From Deltaproteobacteria bacterium (GTDB lineage: Bacteria > Desulfobacterota > GWC2-55-46 > JADFVP01): a stretch of DNA of 5,112 nucleotides. Shown here one piece after another: positions 1 through 5,112 of this stretch. The notes beneath the pieces are model-generated. The model saw nothing but the letters and a program-made list of their open reading frames with translations, had not been told where the DNA came from and did no database searches. The stretch lies in NCBI GenBank assembly GCA_024275855.1, contig JAJRYL010000062.1, positions 1-5,112 on the forward strand. The letters run 5' to 3'. Positions within the stretch are counted from its first letter, which is position 1. Each line of letters starts with the position of its first letter. The position numbers and the translations under genes were made by a program.

Positions 1-111
1 CACCGGGCTTTCGTTAAGCACCTTATGCAAAAAGAGCCGGGTAAACTTTATGTACCCGATATAGTTCTGCCTCAGGCAGCGGTAAGCGACTTCAGGTACT
101 ATTGCGGTTAA
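1..111 (+). CDS. C-terminal fragment of an unrecognised protein
   Basis: Frame 1 is open from the window edge for 36 codons and ends at a TAA at 109-111. The visible tail is mixed basic and hydrophobic, includes KLYVPDIVLPQ, and ends in DFRYYCG. The codon choice (gcg, gta, ata, ctt) resembles that of the two complete genes, which favours real coding sequence over a chance open frame. I recognise no family motif, signal or membrane segment in this tail and assign no function. The gene body lies upstream of the window. The stop is followed by 31 bp and then the three-hairpin repeat at 143-264, the same arrangement seen after prmC at the other end. A chance open stretch of 36 codons cannot be fully excluded. 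Confidence 0.6.
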   Translation, partial: HRAFVKHLMQKEPGKLYVPDIVLPQAAVSDFRYYCG

Positions 112-142
112 CGTTATACAGAGAAGAGCAGTCTATTATGGT

Positions 143-264
143 TGTCATGCTGAACTCGATTCAGCATCTTGTATTCAAATCAGCACCGATGCCCTGTCAG
201 CTAAGACCCTGAACTCGATTCAGGGTGATCAGACTAATGCCGGGTTACGCTTTGCCAACCCGGT
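143..264 (+). repeat. Three-hairpin intergenic repeat, left copy (A-B-C)
   Basis: Three palindromes follow one another. A (147-167) has 8-bp arms atgctgaa/ttcagcat around ctcga. B (206-226) has arms accctgaa/ttcagggt around the same ctcga. C (239-264) pairs ccgggtt with aacccgg around a 10-base loop. A second, inverted copy lies at 4814-4937. Between the copies, 143-175 matches 4905-4937 perfectly over 33 bp, and C matches at about 21 of 26 bases. A and B are separated by exactly 38 bp in both copies. The CTGAACTCGATTCAG-type palindrome is a common style of dispersed REP/MITE-like intergenic repeat. No T-run follows A or B, so neither is a classical intrinsic terminator. Any role in 3'-end protection or termination for the upstream gene is inference. 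Confidence 0.85.
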
Positions 265-675
265 ATACGATTATAGGGGGTAAACGGCACAGTGGCGGGT
301 AATTTAAAAACCTCTGCGGGGCGCACAGGGCGCAAAGAGAAGCAGGTAAGATTTACGTACCTGGTATACGCTGCCGCGAGGCGATGCCTGCGTTAATAGA
401 ACCTATTGTACCATTAACGCAGACTTCGATTCTGTATTTAATACGGTAACCGGTAAAATAGTTTCTGTAAATAGAAACGTTCTAATCATCTTTTAATAGT
501 GAGTGAGTATAATAATAATTAGTAACAGAGACGAGGGTTAAATACACACTTGTAGAATATACTCCCTGACACAGGGTTTATATATAGCACCAGATGTCTT
601 TCCATAAATTGTGGCATCCGCCACTGTAGTTGGTTCTCAGTAAAGCAGTACTCTTAGTTAGTATCCTGCCGTAAG
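265..675. other. Intergenic stretch without a recognisable gene
   Basis: I see no open frame with a ribosome binding site and no tRNA or rRNA in this stretch. It contains the hairpin at 388-422, a small 6-bp inverted repeat (gtttct 461-466 / agaaac 473-478), an 11-bp word at 357-367 repeated beside the right-hand element, and an AT-rich zone around 481-525. That zone includes a perfect TATAAT at 508-513 but has no convincing -35 box. The small palindromes ccctg/caggg (564-576) and gtggc/gccac (611-624) could belong to a structured RNA ending at the 676-703 hairpin, but I recognise no RNA family. Confidence 0.5.
388..422. repeat. 10-bp perfect inverted repeat
   Basis: The arms ctgcgttaat (388-397) and attaacgcag (413-422) are perfectly complementary around a 15-base spacer. 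No T-run follows on either strand, so it is not a standard terminator. It could be an operator-like dyad or a further dispersed palindrome; nothing here decides between these. Confidence 0.6.
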
Positions 676-712
676 CGGAGGGGCTGAACATTAAGCCCCT
701 CCGTCCTCCTTT
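676..712 (+). terminator. Terminator-like GC-rich hairpin with weak T tract
   Basis: The arms cggaggggct (676-685) and agcccctccg (694-703) form a perfect 10-bp stem with an 8-base loop, followed by tcctccttttac. The stem strength is typical of an intrinsic terminator, but the T tract is interrupted by C, so efficiency is uncertain. It lies far from the upstream stop codon at 109-111. It would therefore end either a long 3' UTR or an unannotated transcript starting within the gap, and it insulates the downstream promoter at 904-932. Confidence 0.55.
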
Positions 713-738
713 TACCCCTGTTCTGACGAATTTCACCC

Positions 739-861
739 TTTTTTCTCCGTTTTTTATGCCGCTTTTAGACGGTTTCTTCCACTATCCTCTTTTTTATCAC
801 TTTTTGTTCGCTCTTTTTCGTCACAATTCGTCCGGTTTTTTACCCCTACAGGTCTGTTTTT
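739..861. promoter_or_regulatory. Phased T-tracts, possible curved DNA upstream of the promoter
   Basis: T-runs of 4-6 bases occur at 739-744, 750-755, 763-766, 790-795, 801-805, 814-818, 836-841 and 857-861. Centre-to-centre spacings are mostly close to one or two helical turns (about 11, 12, 28, 10.5, 13, 22.5 and 20.5 bp). Runs of this kind in phase with the helix bend DNA. The block ends about 43 bp upstream of the -35 box of the operon promoter, a position where curvature or a nucleoid protein could affect transcription. The tracts are visible in the sequence; the curvature and regulatory role are inferred. Confidence 0.4.
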
Positions 862-903
862 CGGGTGTCGTACAGTTGCGTCAAGTGGCGCTGCTCTCTG
901 TTC

Positions 904-932
904 TTGACATTGCTCAACGTTTGTAATAGATT
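904..932 (+). promoter_or_regulatory. Sigma-70 type promoter for the two-component operon
   Basis: A perfect -35 box TTGACA (904-909) is separated by 17 bp from TAGATT (927-932), which matches four of six bases of the -10 consensus. Transcription would start near 938-940, giving a leader of about 93 bases before the kinase start at 1033. It is the best promoter match in the long gap and is correctly oriented for the downstream operon. It is a housekeeping-type promoter and shows no sigma-54 signature. Confidence 0.65.
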
Positions 933-939
933 AATTTAT

Positions 940-1005
940 ATGGATTTTTCAAGTTCCGCGGTGATACGGACCGAAGCAGCGGCTCCAAAAGCCATCGGTT
1001 TTTGA
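940..1005 (+). promoter_or_regulatory. Structured leader with attenuator-like hairpin and possible 21-residue leader ORF
   Basis: Two adjacent hairpins can form. The first pairs tccg (955-958) with cgga (967-970). The second pairs accga (970-974) with tcggt (995-999) and contains an inner stem ggct/agcc (981-984/990-993). The second hairpin runs directly into five T (999-1003), as in an intrinsic terminator or attenuator. The same stretch is also an open frame from ATG at 940 to TGA at 1003-1005, 21 codons rich in Ala and Ser, with no ribosome binding site. Because the predicted transcription start is near 939, the ORF could only be read as a leaderless message. It is as likely to be a chance frame. 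Confidence 0.35.
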
Positions 1006-1022
1006 ACAATCTTGCGTAAAAT

Positions 1023-1027
1023 GAGGG
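1023..1027 (+). promoter_or_regulatory. Ribosome binding site of the sensor kinase
   Basis: GAGGG lies 5 bases upstream of the ATG at 1033. It supports this start, which places a typical N-terminal anchor (MNIGRKLML followed by a hydrophobic stretch) at the beginning of the protein. Confidence 0.75.
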
Positions 1028-1032
1028 ATTAG

Positions 1033-3345
1033 ATGAATATTGGCAGAAAATTGATGCTCTCATTCCTGCTTGTAACCCTCGTTCCTACCATACTGCTCGC
1101 AATTCTAACTACCTTTATTATAAGCAAAAATATGAATGAGGACGCGCAGATCACCGTCGGCAACAGCTTAAAAGCCGCCAGGGTGCAGTACTACGCCAGG
1201 GCTCATCAGATGAAGTACGGCATGTTGCAGGCCTCTACGGAATCTTATATCAAGCGCGCTATTAAAAGGCGTGACAGCGGTTTTTTACGCTCTCAGCTTA
1301 AGGCCTGGAAAAAGTATCGTCCGCACGTGGATCTATGGGATATTGTTGACAAAAATGCCGTAATCATAGCCTCTTTGAACTCCGGGAATATGAGTGTAAA
1401 GGTCTCTATTAACGGGCTTGTCGAGCGCGCTATGGCTGAGCGCAGGTCTTTAATATCTACTGAGCTTATCTCTCAGGAGCTGATGGATTTCGAAAATCTG
1501 AGAGAGCAGGGAAGAATAAAACTTGTAAATACAGATGAAGAGTCTGAGCAGCCGGAGTACGGCGCCCTAAGCGGCGGTATGCTTTTAGTGGTTGTTACTC
1601 CCGTAACGGACAGTGCCGGTAAGGTGGTCGGGGCTATTATTACCGGAGACCTTATGAACAACGATACTTTTGTGCCCGACTCGTTCGCACGTACTATACC
1701 CGGTTCCCTGGTCTCTATTTCAATAGGCGGCGTGCAGATTTCTACCAACGTTGTGAATGCCGACGGCGAGAGGGCCGTGGGGCACCTTTATCCGCCGGAA
1801 GTTTTGGACACTACACTCTCTAACAAAGAGTTTAGCGGCGAGACAATTATTGCCGGTTCTTCATATATGGCTGCGCTCGACCCTATTAAAGATCACAAGG
1901 GCACTATTATCGGTTCGCTCTTTGTAGGGTTGCCCAAGGAGCGTTTCGCGGCGCTTCAGAACGAAAACGTAAAGGCTGTTATAGCCATTTCCACAATAGC
2001 GCTCTTTCTCGCAACAGGTGTAGCCTCTTTAATAACTCTTAGAATCATCAGGCCGATTAAGACCCTTAATACCAAGGCCGAGCTTATCAGCTCCGGAGAC
2101 TTAAACGTACGGTTCGGTTTTCCGACCGAGGGCAACGACGAAATAGCCGACCTTGCCAAGACGTTTAAGCAGATGGTTCGCAACCTTAGAGATAACGAGG
2201 TACGAATAAGTACGAGCCAGGAGAATTTAAGCCAGCAGAAGAACCTTGTGGAATCTATAATAAACTCTTTGCCGTACTGCCTTTACGTTGTAGAGAGGGA
2301 CTTTACTATAGTTGACTGGAACAGGCACGGCCTTTTGGGCTGTCCTGTCTGCAAGTGCGTGCCCGGAGTCGATTACTGCGGCAAGAACTTTGTAGAGCAC
2401 CTTGGAGATTACGAACTTAGAGACGGCCTTAAAGATACCTTCGAGAGCGTCTTCAATACGGGTAAACCGGTCAGCCTTGAGCGCAGGGTCTCTCGAAAAG
2501 GGCTCGGTACGAGAGATATAAGGGTGCAGAGCAGTATCTTTCCGATATTTTTGTCCGATTCTTCAGGCAGGCAAAGATCCGTTAAGTACGTTATCTGGAT
2601 GGCCGAAGACGTTACCGCGAAAAGAGAGATGGAGGCGCGGGTAATATCGAGCGAAAAGCTTGCGGCGGTCGGCCAGCTTGCCGCGGGCGTAGCCCACGAG
2701 GTAAACAACCCGCTTGGCGGCGTGCTCAACTGCATTTATAACTTTAAAAACAGTAACCTCACGGACGAAAGGAAGCGCGAGTACATAGATTTTATAGAAG
2801 ACGGCATAACTCGTGCGCAGAATATCGTCCGTCAGTTGCTCGATTTTTCCCAGCAACACGAACCGGAACTCGGACGTGTAGACATAAACGGCCTTATAGA
2901 GTCGGTTCTGCCGCTTATATATCATACGATTAAAGGCCGTGAAATCAAGATTGTTAAGCGTCTTGGAACCGATCTGCCGGACGTGCTTGCCGACAGGCAC
3001 CAGATAGAGCAGGTACTTGTCAACCTGCTCTTAAACGCCGTACATGCGGTAGAGCCGCAAGGTCTTATAGAGGTTGCTACAAGCTCTGAAGGCGGGTGGT
3101 ACACTATAACCGTAGGCGATAACGGCTGCGGTATAGAGGCCGATAGCCTTACACGTATTTTCGACCCTTTTTACACCACAAAAGGGGTCGGTAGCGGTAC
3201 CGGGTTGGGGCTATCGGTAAGTCGTGGTATAATCGAGCGGCACAAGGGGGACATAGAGGTAGAGAGCACTATTGGCGCCGGCACAACCTTTACTCTCAGG
3301 CTGCCGGTTGTATCGCAGGAGCCGGACGGCTCGGTAAAGACATGA
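1033..3345 (+). CDS. Transmembrane sensor histidine kinase (Cache-HAMP-PAS-HisKA-HATPase)
   Basis: A 770-residue inner-membrane sensor that should autophosphorylate on histidine and pass phosphate to the regulator encoded downstream. In order: TM1 (about 8-30); an extracytoplasmic region of about 280 residues whose two repeated endings GKVVGAIITGDL (196-207) and GTIIGSLFVGL (290-300) suggest a double Cache fold; TM2 (about 313-336); HAMP (about 337-388); PAS (about 402-528); a HisKA H-box with His555 in AGVAHEVNNPL; and HATPase_c with the N-box around N664 and N668, the G1 box DNGCG (696-700), the F-box FDPFYTT (710-716) and the G2 box GTGLGL (722-727). All catalytic motifs are intact. There is no receiver or Hpt domain, so it is a non-hybrid kinase of the NtrB/AtoS/ZraS type. 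The PAS domain carries four close cysteines (437, 440, 442, 449), which hint at metal or redox sensing. The stimulus cannot be read from the sequence. Confidence 0.95.
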   Translation: MNIGRKLMLSFLLVTLVPTILLAILTTFIISKNMNEDAQITVGNSLKAARVQYYARAHQMKYGMLQASTESYIKRAIKRRDSGFLRSQLKAWKKYRPHVDLWDIVDKNAVIIASLNSGNMSVKVSINGLVERAMAERRSLISTELISQELMDFENLREQGRIKLVNTDEESEQPEYGALSGGMLLVVVTPVTDSAGKVVGAIITGDLMNNDTFVPDSFARTIPGSLVSISIGGVQISTNVVNADGERAVGHLYPPEVLDTTLSNKEFSGETIIAGSSYMAALDPIKDHKGTIIGSLFVGLPKERFAALQNENVKAVIAISTIALFLATGVASLITLRIIRPIKTLNTKAELISSGDLNVRFGFPTEGNDEIADLAKTFKQMVRNLRDNEVRISTSQENLSQQKNLVESIINSLPYCLYVVERDFTIVDWNRHGLLGCPVCKCVPGVDYCGKNFVEHLGDYELRDGLKDTFESVFNTGKPVSLERRVSRKGLGTRDIRVQSSIFPIFLSDSSGRQRSVKYVIWMAEDVTAKREMEARVISSEKLAAVGQLAAGVAHEVNNPLGGVLNCIYNFKNSNLTDERKREYIDFIEDGITRAQNIVRQLLDFSQQHEPELGRVDINGLIESVLPLIYHTIKGREIKIVKRLGTDLPDVLADRHQIEQVLVNLLLNAVHAVEPQGLIEVATSSEGGWYTITVGDNGCGIEADSLTRIFDPFYTTKGVGSGTGLGLSVSRGIIERHKGDIEVESTIGAGTTFTLRLPVVSQEPDGSVKT

Positions 3346-3352
3346 ACTTAAT

Positions 3353-3367
3353 GGAGACTTTTTTTTG
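3353..3367 (+). promoter_or_regulatory. Ribosome binding site and TTG start of the regulator, next to a T8 run
   Basis: GGAG (3353-3356) stands 8 bases before the TTG at 3365-3367. Starting there gives an N-terminus MKKVLIVDDE, exactly the usual start of a receiver domain. The kinase stop overlaps an ATG (ATGA, 3342-3345) and a second ATG lies at 3351. Both are in another frame that stops at 3366-3368, just after the T8 run (3359-3366). Slippage by one base on that run would fuse the ATG frame to the regulator frame. The plain TTG start is the simplest reading. Confidence 0.6.
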
Positions 3368-4750
3368 AAGAAGGTACTTATTGTAGACGACGAACCGTTG
3401 ATGAGGATCTCTATAAGTGACGCTCTTAAGGGAGAGGGGTACGCTGTTTTCGAGACCGGGCTCGGGAACGAGGGCATAGAGCTGATTAAGCAGAACCCTT
3501 ACGATCTTGTTATCACCGATCTGCGTCTGCCGGACAGCAACGGTATCGAGGTTCTGCGCGCCTGCACCAAGTACGCTCCGGAGGCGAAGGTGATACTTAT
3601 AACCGCTTACGGCTCAGTTGCTACCGCTGTCGAGGCGATGAAGATGGGGGCGTACGACTATATAACGAAACCCTTTCCAATGGAGAAGTTGCTTTTGATG
3701 ATAGAGCGAGTGCTGCGTTTTAAAGAGCTTGAAGAGGAGAACCTTCAGCTTAAGGAGCAGGTTGAGTCCCGGCACAATTTCGACGGAATGATCTATAAGA
3801 GCGAACTTATGGGCGAGGTGGTAGAGAGTGTAAAGATAGTAGCCGTTACAGACTCTACGGTGCTGGTGCTTGGCGAGTCCGGCACGGGTAAGGAGCTGGT
3901 CGCCAATGCCATACATTATAACAGTTATAGAAAAGACGGGCCATTTATAAAGATAAGCTCCGCCGCGCTGCCGGAGACGCTTTTAGAGGCCGAGTTGTTC
4001 GGTTATGAAAAGGGCGCCTTTACCGGAGCCGTAAAGGGTAAAAAGGGCAAGTTTGAGCTTGCCGACGGCGGTTCTCTCTTCCTTGACGAGATAGGGGAGT
4101 TAACTCCGGCCATACAGGTGAAATTGCTTAGAGTTTTGCAGGAGCAGGAGTTCGACAGGCTTGGAGGTACGGAGACGATAAGCGTAAACGTGCGTATTAT
4201 CTGCGCTACGCAAAGAGACCTGAAGAAAGACGTTGCCGACGGTAATTTTAGAGAAGACCTTTACTACAGGCTCAATGTCGTGCCTATTATGCTGCCTCCT
4301 CTTAGAGACCGTAAAGACGACGTGCTGCTTTTAGCCGACCACTTTTTAAAGAGTTTCGCTCTACAGAACGGCAAGAGCATTAAAGGGTTTTCAACGGACG
4401 CGAGAGAGGCGCTGTTAAAGTACTCATATCCGGGCAACATCAGAGAGCTTGTTAACGCTGTTGAACGGGCGGTTGTGCTTGCGAGAGGAAGCGAGGTTGA
4501 ACTTAGAGAACTGCCGGACGATATTGTGCCCTCTGTCGAGGTTCCCGGCGAGTCCGTGGAGCCGGGTTGCGGAAAACTCTCTTTAGGAGTAAAGGATTTC
4601 GAGAGGCGCTGCATACTAAAGGCGCTTTCGGAGGCGGAGGGAAACAAGAGCCTTGCCGCAAGACTCCTGGGTATTTCGAGAAAGACGTTGTGGGAGAAGT
4701 GCAAGGCGCATGAGATAGTGACGGAAGCAAAAGGCTCGCAGGGTGTTTGA
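3365..4750 (+). CDS. NtrC-family sigma-54-dependent response regulator
   Basis: A 461-residue cytoplasmic transcription activator and the expected partner of the kinase encoded 19 bp upstream in the same operon. The receiver (1-120) has acidic D8/D9, phospho-acceptor D52 in TDLRLP, T80 and K102 (TKPF). A short coiled linker rich in Glu and Leu (about 118-136) follows. The AAA+ domain (about 143-375) shows Walker A GESGTGKE (170-177), the sigma-54 contact loop GAFTGA (217-222), Walker B SLFLDE (237-242), the arginine-finger region FREDLYYRLN (295-304) and sensor II YPGNIREL (355-362). A Fis-type helix-turn-helix (about 412-448) contains NKSLAARLLGISRKTLWEK. Every motif needed for ATP hydrolysis and open-complex formation is intact, and the length is normal for the AtoC/ZraR/NtrC group. 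The last 12 codons lie in a tandem repeat, so the C-terminal tail after the HTH may be recently altered. The target genes are unknown. Confidence 0.95.
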   Translation: MKKVLIVDDEPLMRISISDALKGEGYAVFETGLGNEGIELIKQNPYDLVITDLRLPDSNGIEVLRACTKYAPEAKVILITAYGSVATAVEAMKMGAYDYITKPFPMEKLLLMIERVLRFKELEEENLQLKEQVESRHNFDGMIYKSELMGEVVESVKIVAVTDSTVLVLGESGTGKELVANAIHYNSYRKDGPFIKISSAALPETLLEAELFGYEKGAFTGAVKGKKGKFELADGGSLFLDEIGELTPAIQVKLLRVLQEQEFDRLGGTETISVNVRIICATQRDLKKDVADGNFREDLYYRLNVVPIMLPPLRDRKDDVLLLADHFLKSFALQNGKSIKGFSTDAREALLKYSYPGNIRELVNAVERAVVLARGSEVELRELPDDIVPSVEVPGESVEPGCGKLSLGVKDFERRCILKALSEAEGNKSLAARLLGISRKTLWEKCKAHEIVTEAKGSQGV

Positions 4751-4810
4751 GGTGGTGACGCAAGTAAAGAGCTCGCAGGGCGTTTGAGATAGTGACGGAA
4801 GTAAAAGGAG
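4712..4810 (+). repeat. 37-bp tandem repeat spanning the regulator stop codon (2.7 copies)
   Basis: Unit 1 (4712-4748) encodes the last 12 regulator codons plus one base. Unit 2 (4749-4785) matches it at 30 of 37 bases, and unit 3 (4786-4810, partial) matches unit 1 at 22 of its first 23. Because 37 is not a multiple of three, each copy sits in a different frame and only unit 1 is translated before the TGA at 4748-4750. Unit 2, read in its own frame, encodes a related peptide, EVVTQVKSSQGV, then a stop, versus EIVTEAKGSQGV in the protein. This points to duplication of the gene's 3' end, with the distal copies now untranslated. Confidence 0.85.
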
Positions 4811-4813
4811 TAG

Positions 4814-4937
4814 GTCGGGTTAGCGAAGCGTAACCCGACAAAAAAGTAGTGTCACCCTGGACTTGATTCAGGGCTCGGCCTACTATTGCTTAGGTGCGAT
4901 GGTTAATACAAGATGCTGAATCGAGTTCAGCATGACA
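4814..4937 (-). repeat. Three-hairpin intergenic repeat, right copy (A-B-C, inverted)
   Basis: Read on the minus strand this has the same order as the left copy. A (4913-4933) has arms atgctgaa/ttcagcat. B (4854-4874) is a variant of the ccctgaa palindrome with mismatches in one arm. C (4814-4839) has perfect 9-bp arms gtcgggtta/taacccgac around gcgaagcg. The outer 33 bp (4905-4937) are an exact inverted match to 143-175. The A-to-B spacing is 38 bp, as on the left, although the spacer itself is only about half identical. The element starts 34 bp after the prmC stop and reads in the prmC direction. C borders the end of the regulator's tandem repeat. On the plus strand six A rather than T follow C, so it is not a standard terminator for the regulator. 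Confidence 0.85.
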
Positions 4938-4971
4938 GTACCTGGTATTGCCCTCGCGCACGTAGCGACTA

Positions 4972-5112
4972 TTACGACCGTGTCGCTACAACTACTCTTT
5001 CAATGCCGTTAAGGTCTTTTTTTATATCGAAGCCGGAGTACTTTGCCGATGCCTTCAACAGACCGGAGACCTCTTGCGCAAGGTCGAAACCGATCTCCAT
5101 TATAAGTTCTGC
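4972..5112 (-). CDS. prmC: PrmC (HemK), peptide chain release factor glutamine methyltransferase, C-terminal fragment
   Basis: The minus strand is open from the window edge for 46 codons to a TAA whose complement lies at 4972-4974. The fragment begins with LIMEIGFDLAQEV and ends with DLNGIERVVVATRS. This is the characteristic end of PrmC/HemK: the strand 'EIG..Q...V', a helix, and a closing 'DLxGxxRVVxA.R'. The enzyme methylates the glutamine of the GGQ motif in release factors RF1 and RF2, using S-adenosylmethionine, in the cytoplasm. The catalytic NPPY motif and the SAM site lie outside the window, so completeness cannot be judged. The gene converges with the two-component operon, with 221 bp between the two stop codons. 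In many genomes prmC follows prfA; that cannot be checked here. Confidence 0.85.
   Translation of the reverse strand, partial: AELIMEIGFDLAQEVSGLLKASAKYSGFDIKKDLNGIERVVVATRS

Noticed and set aside
143..264. CRISPR-like array suggested by repeated palindromes
   Set aside because: There are only three non-identical hairpins with unequal short spacers, and no cas gene nearby. The repeats are not direct copies with uniform spacers.
611..672. GCCACTGT and a later CCTGCC, words that occur in cobalamin riboswitches
   Set aside because: The remaining conserved core (the GGTG...AATCC segment and the full B12 box) is absent, and no B12 gene follows. Two short words alone are chance level.
861..915. 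TTGC words upstream of the kinase as possible -12 elements of a sigma-54 promoter
   Set aside because: No GG occurs at the required 10-base distance upstream (at 864-865 the spacing is 12). I found no acceptable -24/-12 pair anywhere in the gaps.
2563..3000. Long open frames on the minus strand inside the kinase and regulator genes
   Set aside because: They lie opposite genes with complete, intact family motifs and have no ribosome binding sites or recognisable domains. They are by-products of codon bias in the real genes.
4814..4839. Hairpin C as an intrinsic terminator for the regulator gene
   Set aside because: On the plus strand it is followed by six A, not T. On the minus strand the T-run precedes the hairpin. 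It fits a dispersed palindrome better.
4877..4890. GG-N9-GC near 4877-4889 as a sigma-54 promoter
   Set aside because: The spacing is one base short, the -24 box is not TGGCA-like, and it lies inside the dispersed repeat between convergent genes.
143..4937. Inverted repeats as the ends of a transposon carrying the two-component genes
   Set aside because: There is no transposase or integrase, no target-site duplication visible at the outer edges, and codon use inside resembles the flanks. The elements look like dispersed intergenic repeats.

Overview
The window looks like chromosomal DNA of a Gram-negative-type bacterium of moderate GC content. It encodes an inner-membrane sensor kinase with an extracytoplasmic Cache-type domain and a sigma-54 activator carrying an intact GAFTGA motif. 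The dispersed palindromic intergenic repeats are of a kind often seen in environmental proteobacterial or Desulfobacterota/Nitrospirota-like genomes. That placement is inference; no marker here fixes the lineage.

Layout. (1) Bases 1-111: the last 36 codons of an unrecognised plus-strand gene. (2) 112-1032: a 921-bp gap with no convincing protein gene. It holds a three-part palindromic repeat (143-264), a hairpin (388-422), a terminator-like GC-rich hairpin (676-712), roughly helically phased T-tracts (739-861), a good sigma-70 promoter (904-932), and a structured leader that could also encode a 21-residue peptide (940-1005). (3) 1033-3345: a 770-residue hybrid-free histidine kinase (TM, Cache-like, TM, HAMP, Cys-rich PAS, HisKA, HATPase_c). 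(4) 3365-4750: a 461-residue NtrC-family response regulator (receiver, AAA+ with GAFTGA, Fis-type HTH), probably starting at TTG just after a run of eight T. (5) 4712-4810: a 37-bp tandem repeat running from the regulator's last codons past its stop. (6) 4814-4937: a second copy of the three-part repeat, inverted relative to the first. (7) 4972-5112: the C-terminus of PrmC (HemK), minus strand.

The two full genes form one operon, 19 bp apart. In the expected scheme the kinase senses a ligand or redox state through its Cache and/or Cys-containing PAS domain, phosphorylates Asp52 of the regulator, and the regulator drives sigma-54 promoters. I found no -24/-12 promoter in the window, so the targets probably lie elsewhere.

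The most notable non-coding observation is the pair of three-hairpin elements. Each begins 31-34 bp after the stop codon of the outward neighbour and reads in the same direction as that neighbour, so together they form an inverted pair around the two-component operon. I see no mobile-element gene, CRISPR array, tRNA or rRNA, and no evidence of a new defence or enzymatic system.
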